A stretch of DNA of 64,000 bases from Streptomyces katrae (GTDB taxonomy: Bacteria > Actinomycetota > Actinomycetes > Streptomycetales > Streptomycetaceae). Positions 8,994 through 16,894 of this stretch are shown here, piece by piece (the stretch's first letter is position 1; each line of letters starts with the position of its first letter). The stretch is from NCBI RefSeq assembly GCF_000717655.1, contig NZ_JNZY01000043.1:71300-135299 (forward strand), read 5' to 3'. The notes under the pieces are model-generated. The model was not told where the DNA came from and did not search any database. It saw only the letters and a list, made by a program, of their open reading frames with translations. Position numbers and translations under genes: made by a program.

Positions 8994-9255
8994 GTTCTCT
9001 CTCCTGTTCAGAGGCAGAGTGGTGACATGGGACGTGGGACACGGGACATGTCGGGGGCACGGGACTTGCCCCTGTCCACTCACGGCCACTCCGTCACATC
9101 CGGCAACCGGAGACCGGCCCGCACACCCCGGCGAAACGCCTTGAATTCGGCGCTCCCCACCCTGTGACCTGCACTGATCGCTTCACCCTTCAGCTGTGCT
9201 GCACCCTCGTGACACCCTCACCCTGAGTGATCGCGACGGCTGTCGGACCCCCACC

Positions 9256-9282
9256 CCGGCCTGCCCCCCTTGGTCAGGCCGG
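9256..9282 (-). terminator. hairpin overlapping the stop of the efflux gene
   Basis: An 8-base GC-rich inverted repeat (CCGGCCTG/CAGGCCGG) with an 11-base loop straddles the stop codon at 9274-9276 and is followed by a C-rich stretch. It is plausible as a terminator for the DHA2 transporter gene. Confidence 0.45.
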
Positions 9283-10833
9283 AGTGGAGGAGCGCTCTGC
9301 CTGCCGGTCGGCGGTCCTCGGGCCGGCCTGCCCGATCCGGCCCGCCCGGTCGCCCCGGCGGGGTCGGCGGTCTCGGCGGGCGGGCGCCAGGCCGTACAGC
9401 GCCAGGCCGATGGCCAGCAGGAACACCGCACAGGCCGCCTCGAAGGCGAACGCGTACCCGCCCGTGGCGGCCGCCGGGTCCCCGGCGGCCAGCAGGGAGG
9501 CCGTCCGGGCGTCGGCGGCCGAGGTGATCAGGGCCAGGCTGATGGTGGGTCCGGCCAGGATGGCCGTGTTGACCACCGCCCCGGCCAGGGCGGACTGCTC
9601 CTCCGGGACCCCGCTGACGGCCCCCGGCACCGCGGCGGACATCAGCGTGCCGATGCCGGCCGACAGGACGACCAGGCCCGACAGGACCCACGGCGTCGAG
9701 CCCGTACGCAGCCCCACGCCGCCGATCAGGAACAGGCCGGCGGCGATGACCGCCAGTCCCCCCACCGCCACCGCGCGGATGCCGAGGCGGGCGACGATCC
9801 GGCCCGCGACGAAGCCGACACCCAGCAGCATCGCGCTGTACGGGATGAAGGCCAGCGCGTTCTGCAGCGCCGAATAGCCGCGTACCTGCTGGAAGTAGAG
9901 AGCCAGCAGGAAGGCGGTGCTCGCGCCGATCGCCGGGCCGAGCAGCGCGCAGACCAGCGCGGTCGCCCGGTAGCGCGAGGCGAGGAAGCCGGGCGGCAGC
10001 AGGGGCGCGCGGACGCGCTGCTGGGCCGCGACGAACACGGCGAGCAGGACCGCGCCCAGCGCGAGCGGGGCCAGGACCTGCGGCGCGGCCCAGCCGTGCG
10101 GCCCGACCATCACGAAGCCGTAGCCGAGGGTGGAGAGCGCGAGGGTGCCGAGTACGGCGCCGAGAAGGTCCACGGGGACCCGTACGGGCGCGGGCCCGGC
10201 CGGCAGCGACCGGGGGGTGAGGGCCAGTACGGCGGCGGCCGCGGCGGCGAGCAGTCCGAAGCTCCACCGCCAGTTCAGCCAGGCGACGAGCGCCCCGCTG
10301 AGCACGATGCCGACGGCGGCGCCCAGGCTGGCCAGCAGCCCCCATCGGGCCAGCGCGGTGGCCCTGGCCTTGCCTTCGGGAAAGACGACCCGCAGCAGGG
10401 CCATGGCCGCGGGGGCGGCGAGGGCGGCGCCGCAGCCCTGGAGGAAACGGGCGGCGAGGACGGTGTGCGAGCTGGGGGCCAGCGCCGCGGCGAGGGAGGC
10501 GACGGCGAACAGGGCCGTGCCCCGGGTGAACAGCCGGCGCTGCCCGATCCGGTCGGTGAGCCGCCCGCCGAGCAGCAGCAGCCCGCTGAAGGCCAGGCCG
10601 TACGCGGCGCTGTCGATGATGAGGTCGATCCGGCTCAGGCCGAGTTCCCGCTGCATGGCCGGACCGGCGGCGAACGTCACCGACACCGAGGCGTTGAGCA
10701 TGAGCTGCAGGGCGCCGAGGATCGCGAACCGCGCCCAGGTGTTCCGCGGAGGCGGGGCGGCCAGGGGCTCGGCGTGGGCATGGGCCTGGGCCTTCACCCG
10801 GGCCTGGGCCTGGGCCTCTGGGGAGTCGTCCAT
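9274..10833 (-). CDS. MFS efflux transporter, DHA2 (14-TM) family
   Basis: 519 residues with about fourteen hydrophobic segments. It carries the MFS loop (GGRLTDRIGQRRLF) and the antiporter motif C region (GLLASLGAAVGIVLSGALVAWLNWRWSF), typical of drug:H+ antiporters such as antibiotic-resistance pumps. A short His/Ala-rich cytoplasmic leader precedes TM1. An ACCTGACRNA site, otherwise found before the biosynthetic operons at 33-56 kb, lies 54 bases upstream. This makes it a good candidate for product export or self-resistance and suggests the left edge of the cluster is here. Confidence 0.85.
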   Translation of the reverse strand: MDDSPEAQAQARVKAQAHAHAEPLAAPPPRNTWARFAILGALQLMLNASVSVTFAAGPAMQRELGLSRIDLIIDSAAYGLAFSGLLLLGGRLTDRIGQRRLFTRGTALFAVASLAAALAPSSHTVLAARFLQGCGAALAAPAAMALLRVVFPEGKARATALARWGLLASLGAAVGIVLSGALVAWLNWRWSFGLLAAAAAAVLALTPRSLPAGPAPVRVPVDLLGAVLGTLALSTLGYGFVMVGPHGWAAPQVLAPLALGAVLLAVFVAAQQRVRAPLLPPGFLASRYRATALVCALLGPAIGASTAFLLALYFQQVRGYSALQNALAFIPYSAMLLGVGFVAGRIVARLGIRAVAVGGLAVIAAGLFLIGGVGLRTGSTPWVLSGLVVLSAGIGTLMSAAVPGAVSGVPEEQSALAGAVVNTAILAGPTISLALITSAADARTASLLAAGDPAAATGGYAFAFEAACAVFLLAIGLALYGLAPARRDRRPRRGDRAGRIGQAGPRTADRQAERSSTPA

Positions 10834-10883
10834 GCCGCGAGTCTGGCAGTCGGCATCAGCGGCGGGAGGCGCCGCAGGGCCAG

Positions 10884-10893
10884 TCCGTCAGGT
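10884..10893 (-). promoter_or_regulatory. ACCTGACRNA site 1, before the DHA2 efflux gene
   Basis: Reads ACCTGACGGA on the minus strand, 51-60 bases upstream of the efflux gene start at 10833. It lies in the gap between this gene and the quinone oxidoreductase gene and matches the other eight intergenic copies. Confidence 0.5.
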
Positions 10894-10956
10894 CTGCCGG
10901 CGCCTCTGCGGCCGCCTCTGCCACCAGTGCTCCCGGCGCTTCCGGCGCTTCCGCCG

Positions 10957-11940
10957 TCAGGATTCCTTCGGCAGCAACACCACGCGGCTGCCGTGCAGCT
11001 CGCCGTCCTCGATGCGCCGGTGCGTACGGGCCGCCTCCGACAGGGGGACCCGCTCGATGGAACGGGCGCGCAGCTTGCCGTTCGCCAGCAGGCGGTTGAT
11101 CGAGACGGCGGCCTCGGCGAGTTCGGCCGACGTGGCGTGCGAGATCACGAAGCCGACGACGGAGCCGTCCTTCATGTAGAGCGGACCGGCGGGCAGGACC
11201 GGCTGGGAGCGGGCGCCGGCGAGGAGCACGATCCGCCCGCGGGGGGCGAGCAGTGCGACGGCGGCGGCCAGGTCGTTCGTGCCCGAGGTGTCGATGTGGA
11301 CGTCGATGCCCTGCGGGCTGGACTCCCGGATGCGGGCGGTCAGTTCGGGGTCGCCGTAGTCGAGGACGGTCTCGGCTCCGAGCGCCCGGCAGTGCTCGGC
11401 GTCGCGCGCAGCGGCGGTGGCGACGACCCGGGCGCCGGCCTCGACGGCCATGACGATCAGGGCGCTGCCCACGTTCCCGGCGGCGCCGGCGACGAGGACG
11501 GTCTCGCCGGGACGGACCCGGCCGTGGGTGAACAGCGCGAGGTACGCGGTGCCCGCGGGGTGCACGACCGCGACGGCCTCGGCGGCGTCCGTGGCGGCGG
11601 GCAGCCGGTAGAGGCGGTCGGAAGGGACCACGGCCTGTTCGGCGGCGGCGCCCTGGCGGCCGCCGTGGCCGAGGCTGTTGCACCAGACGCGGTCCCCGGG
11701 GGCGAAGCCCGCGGCGCCGGGGCCGGCGGACACGACCGTACCCACCAGATCGCGGCCGATCACGAAGGGGAACTCGACGGGGGTGCGGAACAGCCCGGAC
11801 CGCACGAAGGTGTCCACCGGGTTGACGGACACCGCCTCGACCTCGACCAGGACGTCCGTCGGGCCGGGGGCCGGAGGGGCCATCTCGCCGTAGCGGATGT
11901 TCTCGGCGGGGCCCAGTTCTTCGATGAAAGCTGCACGCAT
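10957..11940 (-). CDS. NADPH:quinone oxidoreductase-like (zinc-independent MDR family)
   Basis: 327 residues with the GroES-like N-terminal half (VLVEVEAVSVNPVDTFVRSG; GRDLVGTVVSAGPG) and the Rossmann half with VLVAGAAGNVGSALI. No structural or catalytic zinc Cys cluster is present, so it belongs to the quinone reductase branch of the medium-chain dehydrogenases. It may reduce quinones or enones formed by aromatic hydroxylation. GAGG lies eight bases before the ATG. It sits downstream of the FMN reductase but beyond a strong hairpin, so it probably has its own promoter. Confidence 0.85.
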   Translation of the reverse strand: MRAAFIEELGPAENIRYGEMAPPAPGPTDVLVEVEAVSVNPVDTFVRSGLFRTPVEFPFVIGRDLVGTVVSAGPGAAGFAPGDRVWCNSLGHGGRQGAAAEQAVVPSDRLYRLPAATDAAEAVAVVHPAGTAYLALFTHGRVRPGETVLVAGAAGNVGSALIVMAVEAGARVVATAAARDAEHCRALGAETVLDYGDPELTARIRESSPQGIDVHIDTSGTNDLAAAVALLAPRGRIVLLAGARSQPVLPAGPLYMKDGSVVGFVISHATSAELAEAAVSINRLLANGKLRARSIERVPLSEAARTHRRIEDGELHGSRVVLLPKES

Positions 11941-12026
11941 GAGGCGATCCTCGCAAGTGCTCCCGGGTTCGCGCAGAGCGCCGCGAAGGCTTCGTCAACT
12001 CCCGGTGCCGGCGGACCCGGGAAAGA

Positions 12027-12064
12027 CCGAAGGGCCGCTACGGGGGGTGTGAGCGGCCCTTCGG
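12027..12064 (-). terminator. strong hairpin after the FMN reductase gene
   Basis: A perfect 13-base inverted repeat (CCGAAGGGCCGCT and its complement) with a 12-base loop lies 55 bases past the stop of the minus-strand FMN reductase gene. It separates that gene from the quinone oxidoreductase gene. Confidence 0.8.
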
Positions 12065-12118
12065 AGAGGGGGGATCGAGCAGGAGCTGGCGACTCCGGCC
12101 GGTGGGGGTGGTGCGGGC

Positions 12119-12697
12119 TCAGAGGTTGGCGGCCGCGTTCGCGCGGGTCTCGCGGATCTTCGTACCGAGCGCGGAGAGCAGCCCCTGCAGGATCTCGATG
12201 GTGGTCTCGTCCGTCAGGTTGCCGCCGTCGTCGAAGCGCTCCTGGGCGCGGAAGATCATCAGCTCGGGCTTGCCGACGACCTTGGAGTCCGTCCACAGGA
12301 ACATCTGGCGCAGCGCGAGCTGGGCGCGCACGGTGCCGAAGTTGGTCTGCGCGGCGCCGGCGATCGCGATCGGCTTGCCGGTCAGCGAGGAGTTGAGGGC
12401 CGGGCGGCTCGCCCAGTCCAGGGCGTTCTTCAGGACACCGGGGATCCCGTAGTTGTACTCGGGGGTGGCGATGAAGATGCCGTCCGCCTCGGCGATGCGG
12501 CGCCGCAGGTCGGCCACGGCGACCGGGGCGGGCTCGACGTCGTGGTCGGTGTCGTAGGGCGGGATGTCGCGCAGGCCCTCGTAGATCTCGATGGCCAGGT
12601 CACCGGGGGCGAACTTCTGGGCGGCGCGCACGAGGGCGCTGTTGTACGAGGCGCCGCGCAGGCTGCCGGAGATGGCCAGGATCTTGAGCTCGGGCAT
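12119..12697 (-). CDS. NADPH-dependent FMN reductase
   Basis: 192 residues of flavodoxin-like fold. ILAISGSLRGASYNSALVR is the phosphate-binding loop and TPEYNYGIPGVLKNALDWASR is the family signature. It reduces FMN or quinones and could supply reduced flavin or detoxify quinones. The ATG at 12697 is chosen because GGAAGGA lies five bases upstream; the longer reading from 12748 adds nothing conserved. It is divergent from the pirin gene across a 252-base region that holds a TetR-type operator, so it may share the regulation. Confidence 0.87.
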   Translation of the reverse strand: MPELKILAISGSLRGASYNSALVRAAQKFAPGDLAIEIYEGLRDIPPYDTDHDVEPAPVAVADLRRRIAEADGIFIATPEYNYGIPGVLKNALDWASRPALNSSLTGKPIAIAGAAQTNFGTVRAQLALRQMFLWTDSKVVGKPELMIFRAQERFDDGGNLTDETTIEILQGLLSALGTKIRETRANAAANL

Positions 12698-12864
12698 GAA
12701 CTGTCCTTCCGCAAAGGTGACATGCGCAGCGAATGCCGTGTCCGGCACGCCCCTGCGAGGTGAACGTCGGTGAATGGGCAGGAGTCTGTCCGCGCAGGCG
12801 ATGCGCCGACAACGGCGGTGGGCGGTATCTGTCAGTTATCGGCGGACGGGACGGTCCGCAGGGC

Positions 12865-12893
12865 TTGATCGAGGACGGGACCTCCCGTATAAC
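12865..12893 (+). promoter_or_regulatory. sigma70-type promoter of the pirin gene
   Basis: TTGATC at 12865-12870 and TATAAC at 12888-12893 are separated by 17 bases, an unusually good housekeeping-type promoter for this DNA. The operator at 12902-12926 covers the expected transcription start, as a repressor site would. Confidence 0.65.
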
Positions 12894-12901
12894 TGACACA
12901 C

Positions 12902-12926
12902 GAACTGAACTGAACTGTACGGTTCA
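12902..12926. promoter_or_regulatory. TetR-type operator O1 (TGAACTGTACGGTTCA)
   Basis: A 16-base near-palindrome, TGAAC-N6-GTTCA at 12911-12926, is preceded by two more GAAC pentamer repeats. The same sequence occurs at 16165-16180 (next to the tetR gene) and at 23178-23193 (before narK). Placement just after the -10 box fits repression. Confidence 0.7.
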
Positions 12927-12949
12927 TTCGCCGAGGGAGAGAAGGCATC

Positions 12950-13855
12950 ATGACCACGCACGTTTCCGCTGTCGAGACCACCGCCGCGACCACGTCCGCG
13001 ACCCGCTCGGTGATCGACGTACTGCAGCCGGTCCACACCCTCGAGGGCGAGGGCTTCCCGGTCCGCCGCCCCTTCCCCACGCCGCAGATCCCGCAGCTGG
13101 ACCCCTTCCTGATGGTCGACCAGGTCGGCCCGGTGGACCTCGGCCCGGGCGAACCCAAGGGCGCCCCCGACCACCCGCACCGCGGCTTCGAGACCATCGC
13201 GTACGTGATGGAGGGCGACATCGAGTACGCGGACTCCACCGGCAACCGCGGGGTCGTACCGCCCGGGGGGGTCCAGTGGCTGACGGCGGGCGCGGGCGTG
13301 GTGCACTCCGCCCAGCCGACCGACGCCTTCCGCGCGGCCGGGGGCCTCCAGCACAACCTGCAGATCTGGGTGAACCTGCCCGCCGCCCGCAAGGGGCTGC
13401 GCCCGCGCACCCAGAACCACGGCGCTGCGCAGATCCCGGTGGTCCGGAACGTGGACGGCTCCTGGTTCAAGGTCATCGCCGGCTCGGCGCTCGGCGTGAC
13501 CGGACCCTTCGACACCCAGGTCCCGGTGACGGTCGTGCACGCCTCCATCGCCCCGGGCGCGAGCGCGGTACTCCCGGCGCCGGCGGGCCGCAACGCGGCG
13601 GTGTACGTCCTGTCCGGCAGCGGCAAGGTCGCCTCGAGCGAGCTGGCCGACGGCGAACTGGCCGTACTCGGCGACGACGGCGACACGGTGTGCGTCGAGG
13701 GGGGCCCGGTCGGCGCCGACCTCCTCTTCCTGACGGGCGAGCCGATCGGCGAACCGGTCTTCCGCGCCGGCCCGTTCGTGATGAACACTCCGGAGGAGAT
13801 CGACCAGGCCTTCGACGACTACGCGGCGGACCGCCTGGGCCGCTACGAGGACTGA
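12950..13855 (+). CDS. pirin family protein (bicupin)
   Basis: 301 residues. The N-terminal cupin carries the pirin metal motif (PDHPHRGFETIAYVMEG and HSAQPT) and the C-terminal Pirin_C domain ends FRAGPFVMNTPEEIDQAFDDY. Bacterial pirins bind Fe and may show quercetinase-like dioxygenase activity or act as redox sensors. A GAGGGAGAGAAGG stretch precedes the ATG. The strong promoter and TetR-type operator upstream place it in the block A regulon with nitrite production, which suggests a role in redox or nitrosative stress or in the pathway itself. The role is inferred. Confidence 0.85.
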   Translation: MTTHVSAVETTAATTSATRSVIDVLQPVHTLEGEGFPVRRPFPTPQIPQLDPFLMVDQVGPVDLGPGEPKGAPDHPHRGFETIAYVMEGDIEYADSTGNRGVVPPGGVQWLTAGAGVVHSAQPTDAFRAAGGLQHNLQIWVNLPAARKGLRPRTQNHGAAQIPVVRNVDGSWFKVIAGSALGVTGPFDTQVPVTVVHASIAPGASAVLPAPAGRNAAVYVLSGSGKVASSELADGELAVLGDDGDTVCVEGGPVGADLLFLTGEPIGEPVFRAGPFVMNTPEEIDQAFDDYAADRLGRYED

Positions 13856-13903
13856 GATCCGCACCGGATCCCGTCGGCGCCCGGACCGCGGAGCACCCGT
13901 CTA

Positions 13904-13998
13904 AGGGCTGTCCCGTAATCCCCGGTGGATCAGCGCGCGGCGTCGGATGCGGTGCATCGCAAGGCGGAGGAGCGTCCGCATACTGGGCGTATTCGGGC
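13904..13998. mobile_element. half of a Streptomyces dispersed repeat (MITE-like or IS-end remnant)
   Basis: The stretch starts with GGGCTGTCCCGTAATC and runs through a GGTGCATCGCAAGGCGG segment that I recognise from dispersed Streptomyces repeats. These normally finish with the inverted copy ACGGGACAGCCC. That closing arm is absent here, so only one end remains. The coding sequence of the neighbouring minus-strand gene runs into it, and its last roughly 24 codons are repeat-derived. Recognition is from memory and should be checked against genome copies. Confidence 0.45.
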
Positions 13999-15390
13999 CA
14001 GAGCGGGCTGGGCGATGTCGGCGCCGGCGGAGAGCAGTGTACGGAGTCGGTCAATGCGGGTCAGGGCCGCCGGAGCGTCCGGTTCCGGTTCCGCGGCCTG
14101 GCGGGCCAGGGCATGGATGGCGGCCGCTGCCTCCTCCCTGTCGGGATCGGGCACGTCGCGGCTCGTCAGGACGAGCTCGAGGAGCCGGGTGAGGTCGTCG
14201 CCGCCGGGCGTCGTGGCGTGGTTGTTCTGGAAGTCCCTGACGACAATGTCCTGGGGCCGGTTGATGAACGTGGTGTTCTCGCCCTGGAAGTAGAAGTTCT
14301 CCGACATTCCTGCTCCTGAGATGACGACGACGTTGCCGGTGGCGGGGACGGCCGGCCGCAGGGCGGCCTTGATCGCGCCCTCGGCCCGGCGGACAGCGGC
14401 GAAGGCCGCCGCATCGTTCGAGCGCGGGGACAGCCCGTCCGCGGCTTCCACGGAACTCAGGACCCGGTTGATGCCGCCGAAGAGGAGCCGGAAGTATGCG
14501 GTCGAGGTCTGCTCGATCGAAAAGACGATCTTCTCCCCCTCATGGACCGGGCCGTCGAGCGCGTGGAAGAACGCCAGGCAGGGGAGGCGTTCGGATCCGA
14601 TGCCGAGTCGGGAAGCGATCTCGTACGCACCCTGCGGATCGTACGGAGTCCACCGGAGCCAGCGGACCGCGTTCATGACCCGGTACAGCTCGGGCTCCAT
14701 GTGGCGTCGCCAGTACTTCCTGGCCGCCGCCCGGTCGGCACGCCGCTCCACGGCGAAGACCCGGGTGGCGGGGCCGGACAGGACGTTCAGGTCGTCGAAG
14801 TGGGTCCGCACGTACGTGGCCAGCTCGGCGTCGGCCTCGGTGTAGAGCAGGACACCCCACAGGCGAGGGCCGCCGGCGGGCGCCACCGCCCGTTCCGCCA
14901 GCGGCAGCCAGCTGAGCAGCTCGTCCGCGTGGGAAGGCGCGGCCAGCATGTAGTCGGCCTGGGCCGGGTGCAGGACGGAGAGCACGATCAGATCCCCATC
15001 GGACAGCTCCGTACTCCGCAGGGGTAATGCATCCGGCAGGCGTTCGTCCGTCGCCGCGTCGGTGAGCCAGGTGCCCAGGACGGGGTTCCGGTCCGGCGGC
15101 CGATCAGCGTCGGAAGCGGCCTCCGGACGGAGGGTCCCCGCGCGCCGAGCCTCGTCCAGGCAGCGGACCTTCAGGGTGCGGACGTCGATCGAGCCGGCGT
15201 CGGGAACGTCGACCGCCAGGACCTCCCCGTGGATGCGCCGGTCGAGTGCTCGCCAGCGGTCGAGTCCCGCATCGGCCCCGAAGTTGCGGAGTCTCAGCCG
15301 CCACTCCAGGGTCCTCGCGGCCCCGCCGCTGTACGTCCCGTAATCGACCGCCGCCCAGTCCCCTTCGGCGACCACGACGTTCAGCTGCAT
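13930..15390 (-). CDS. unknown protein with ubiquitin-like and thioredoxin-like regions, 3' end in a repeat
   Basis: 486 residues, family not recognised. Residues about 55-140 look like a beta-grasp/ubiquitin-like unit (LAVDVPDAGSIDVRTLKV ... LPLRSTELSDGDLIVL). Residues about 155-300 resemble a thioredoxin fold (WGVLLYTEADAELATYV; IASRLGIGSERLPCLAFF, with a cis-Pro-like turn). Residues about 375-470 begin with MSENFYFQGENTTFINRPQD and become Ala/Leu/Arg-rich helices, like tails of actinobacterial conflict-system proteins. One in-frame TTA codon lies at 15025-15027. It follows tetR by 40 bases and may be co-transcribed. The last residues are encoded by a dispersed-repeat fragment, so the original C-terminus is probably lost. 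Confidence 0.55.
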   Translation of the reverse strand: MQLNVVVAEGDWAAVDYGTYSGGAARTLEWRLRLRNFGADAGLDRWRALDRRIHGEVLAVDVPDAGSIDVRTLKVRCLDEARRAGTLRPEAASDADRPPDRNPVLGTWLTDAATDERLPDALPLRSTELSDGDLIVLSVLHPAQADYMLAAPSHADELLSWLPLAERAVAPAGGPRLWGVLLYTEADAELATYVRTHFDDLNVLSGPATRVFAVERRADRAAARKYWRRHMEPELYRVMNAVRWLRWTPYDPQGAYEIASRLGIGSERLPCLAFFHALDGPVHEGEKIVFSIEQTSTAYFRLLFGGINRVLSSVEAADGLSPRSNDAAAFAAVRRAEGAIKAALRPAVPATGNVVVISGAGMSENFYFQGENTTFINRPQDIVVRDFQNNHATTPGGDDLTRLLELVLTSRDVPDPDREEAAAAIHALARQAAEPEPDAPAALTRIDRLRTLLSAGADIAQPALARIRPVCGRSSALRCTASDAAR

Positions 15391-15430
15391 GCGACCCCAC
15401 CCTCGTTCGGCGTCGATTCCCCGTCGAAGG

Positions 15431-16090
15431 CTACGTGTTGACCGCGTACTGGTGGAGGAACATGTCCACCCCGCCCTGGATGAGGCGTTCCGCCAGGTCC
15501 TCGTCCAGGGCCGTGCCGTACGCGCCGTAGACCAGGTGGGGGGAGAGGACCAGGCCGGAGAGCTGGAGGACGGCCAGTTCCATGTCCGGGATGCGCAGCA
15601 GGCCGCGGTCGTCGAGGCGGCCCAGGGCCGCGGCCAGGGCGGCGTGCTGGCGGCCGGGGCCCTCCTCCTGCCAGGTGGCGCCGAGCTCCGGGAAGCGGTG
15701 GCGTTCCCCCGCGATCACGTTGCGCAGCGCCAGCACCTCCGGGGTGGTGAGACCGGCGACCCAGGTGCGGCAGGCCTCCAGCAGGTCGGTGCGGACGTCG
15801 TCCGACTCGGCGAGCCGGGCCTGGATCACCGACTGGGCCACCTCCAGCGCCTCGTCGAGCGTCTGCCCGATCACGGCGTTGAACAGGTTCTCCTTGCTGC
15901 CGAAGTGGTTGTAGATGGTGACCTTCGAGACGCCGGCCTCGGCGGCGAGCTGGTCCACCCCGGCTCCGAAGCCCTCGCGCAGGAACACCGTGCGGGCCGC
16001 CTCCAGGATGGCCTCGCGCTTGCGCGCTGCGCGCGCACCGGTGGGCACGGGCTGCTGCTGGGCTTCGGTGGCGCTGGTCCTTGCGGTCAT
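15431..16090 (-). CDS. TetR-family repressor of block A
   Basis: 219 residues. The TetR helix-turn-helix is textbook (REAILEAARTVFLREGF, then LAAEAGVSKVTIYNHFGSKENLF at about residues 46-69), followed by an AefR-like C-terminal ligand domain (VIAGERHRFPELG). The ATG at 16090 is chosen over the longer reading at 16135, which would run into the operator region; AGGGA precedes it. The gene is divergent from the SRPBCC gene, and the gap contains two copies of the TGAACTGTAYRGTTCA operator. Autoregulation and control of pirin and narK are inferred from the shared sites. Confidence 0.9.
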   Translation of the reverse strand: MTARTSATEAQQQPVPTGARAARKREAILEAARTVFLREGFGAGVDQLAAEAGVSKVTIYNHFGSKENLFNAVIGQTLDEALEVAQSVIQARLAESDDVRTDLLEACRTWVAGLTTPEVLALRNVIAGERHRFPELGATWQEEGPGRQHAALAAALGRLDDRGLLRIPDMELAVLQLSGLVLSPHLVYGAYGTALDEDLAERLIQGGVDMFLHQYAVNT

Positions 16091-16131
16091 GTCGGTCCCT
16101 GTTCCTCGAAGGTGCGGGTCCAGTCTAGGAC

Positions 16132-16180
16132 CCAACTGAACTGTACCGTTGCGTTCAGTTGAACTGAACTGTATGGTTCA
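16132..16180. promoter_or_regulatory. TetR-type operators O2a/O2b between tetR and the SRPBCC gene
   Basis: O2b is TGAACTGTATGGTTCA at 16165-16180. O2a is a half-degenerate copy, TGAACTGTACCGTTGC at 16137-16152. A TTGCGT (16149-16154) and TATGGT (16172-16177) pair with 17-base spacing gives a rightward promoter whose -10 box is inside O2b, so binding would block transcription of the creM-like operon. Confidence 0.7.
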
Positions 16181-16272
16181 TCTAGCTGAGAGCGCCAAAC
16201 ACGGCGCCCGACAGCGCAGTTGAGACCAGCAGCAGCAAGCACTCACCACGGTTCAGCCACAGGAGGTCACCC

Positions 16273-16824
16273 ATGAGCGGCACCCAGACTCCCCTCTTCC
16301 GGTCCCGGGCCCAGGTCCACGTCTCCGCCACGCCGGCCGAGGTCTACGCCGTCGTCAGCGACCTGGCCCGGAGCGGCGAGTGGAGCCCCGAGTGCCTCGG
16401 CGGCGAGTGGACCACCGGCGCCCCCGGCGCGGTCGGCTCGGTGTTCCGCGGCGAGAACGAGCGGAGCGAGGACGTCGTCTCCTGGGCGCCGGTGGTGCGC
16501 GGCAAGTGGACGACGTACGCCGAGGTCGTCGCCGCCGAGCCCGGCCGGACCTTCCAGTGGGCCATGCACAACAGCTCCGGCGAGAAGCAGGACAGCGTCT
16601 GGGGCTTCTCCATCGAGGCGGACGGCAAGGGGAGCCTCCTGGTCCACCACTTCCGGATGGGCTCCGCCACCGAAGGGATCCGCGGCATCACCGCCGAGAT
16701 GGACGAGGAGCAGAAGCAGCAGTTCTTCGCCGAGTGGGGCGAGAAGGTGGCCGGCGACCTCGCCGCGACCCTCGAGCGCATCAAGGCCGTCATCGAGACG
16801 GAACGGCCGGCGACCGCCTCCTGA
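16273..16824 (+). CDS. SRPBCC (START/Bet v1-like) family protein
   Basis: 183 residues with the SRPBCC beginning (SRAQVHVSATPAEVYAVVSDL) and the characteristic SGEWSPECLGGEW loop found in actinobacterial polyketide-cyclase-like proteins. Such proteins bind hydrophobic or aromatic ligands and serve as cyclases, chaperones or carriers. A perfect AGGAGGT site precedes the ATG. It is the first gene after the tetR operator and is 70 bases upstream of the ligase gene, so it is probably the leader gene of the diazotisation operon. The ligand is unknown. Confidence 0.82.
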   Translation: MSGTQTPLFRSRAQVHVSATPAEVYAVVSDLARSGEWSPECLGGEWTTGAPGAVGSVFRGENERSEDVVSWAPVVRGKWTTYAEVVAAEPGRTFQWAMHNSSGEKQDSVWGFSIEADGKGSLLVHHFRMGSATEGIRGITAEMDEEQKQQFFAEWGEKVAGDLAATLERIKAVIETERPATAS

Positions 16825-16894
16825 GCCTTCTCTCTCTTCCTCTGCTCTTCCGTAACTGATCGTCCTTGCAACTTACTCGGGAAAGGTCCAGGCG

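Noticed and set aside
12213..12219. ACCTGAC match as a regulatory site (also at 42583-42589)
   Set aside because: Both lie inside genes and come from the codons for Asn-Leu-Thr-Asp, so they are best explained by coding.
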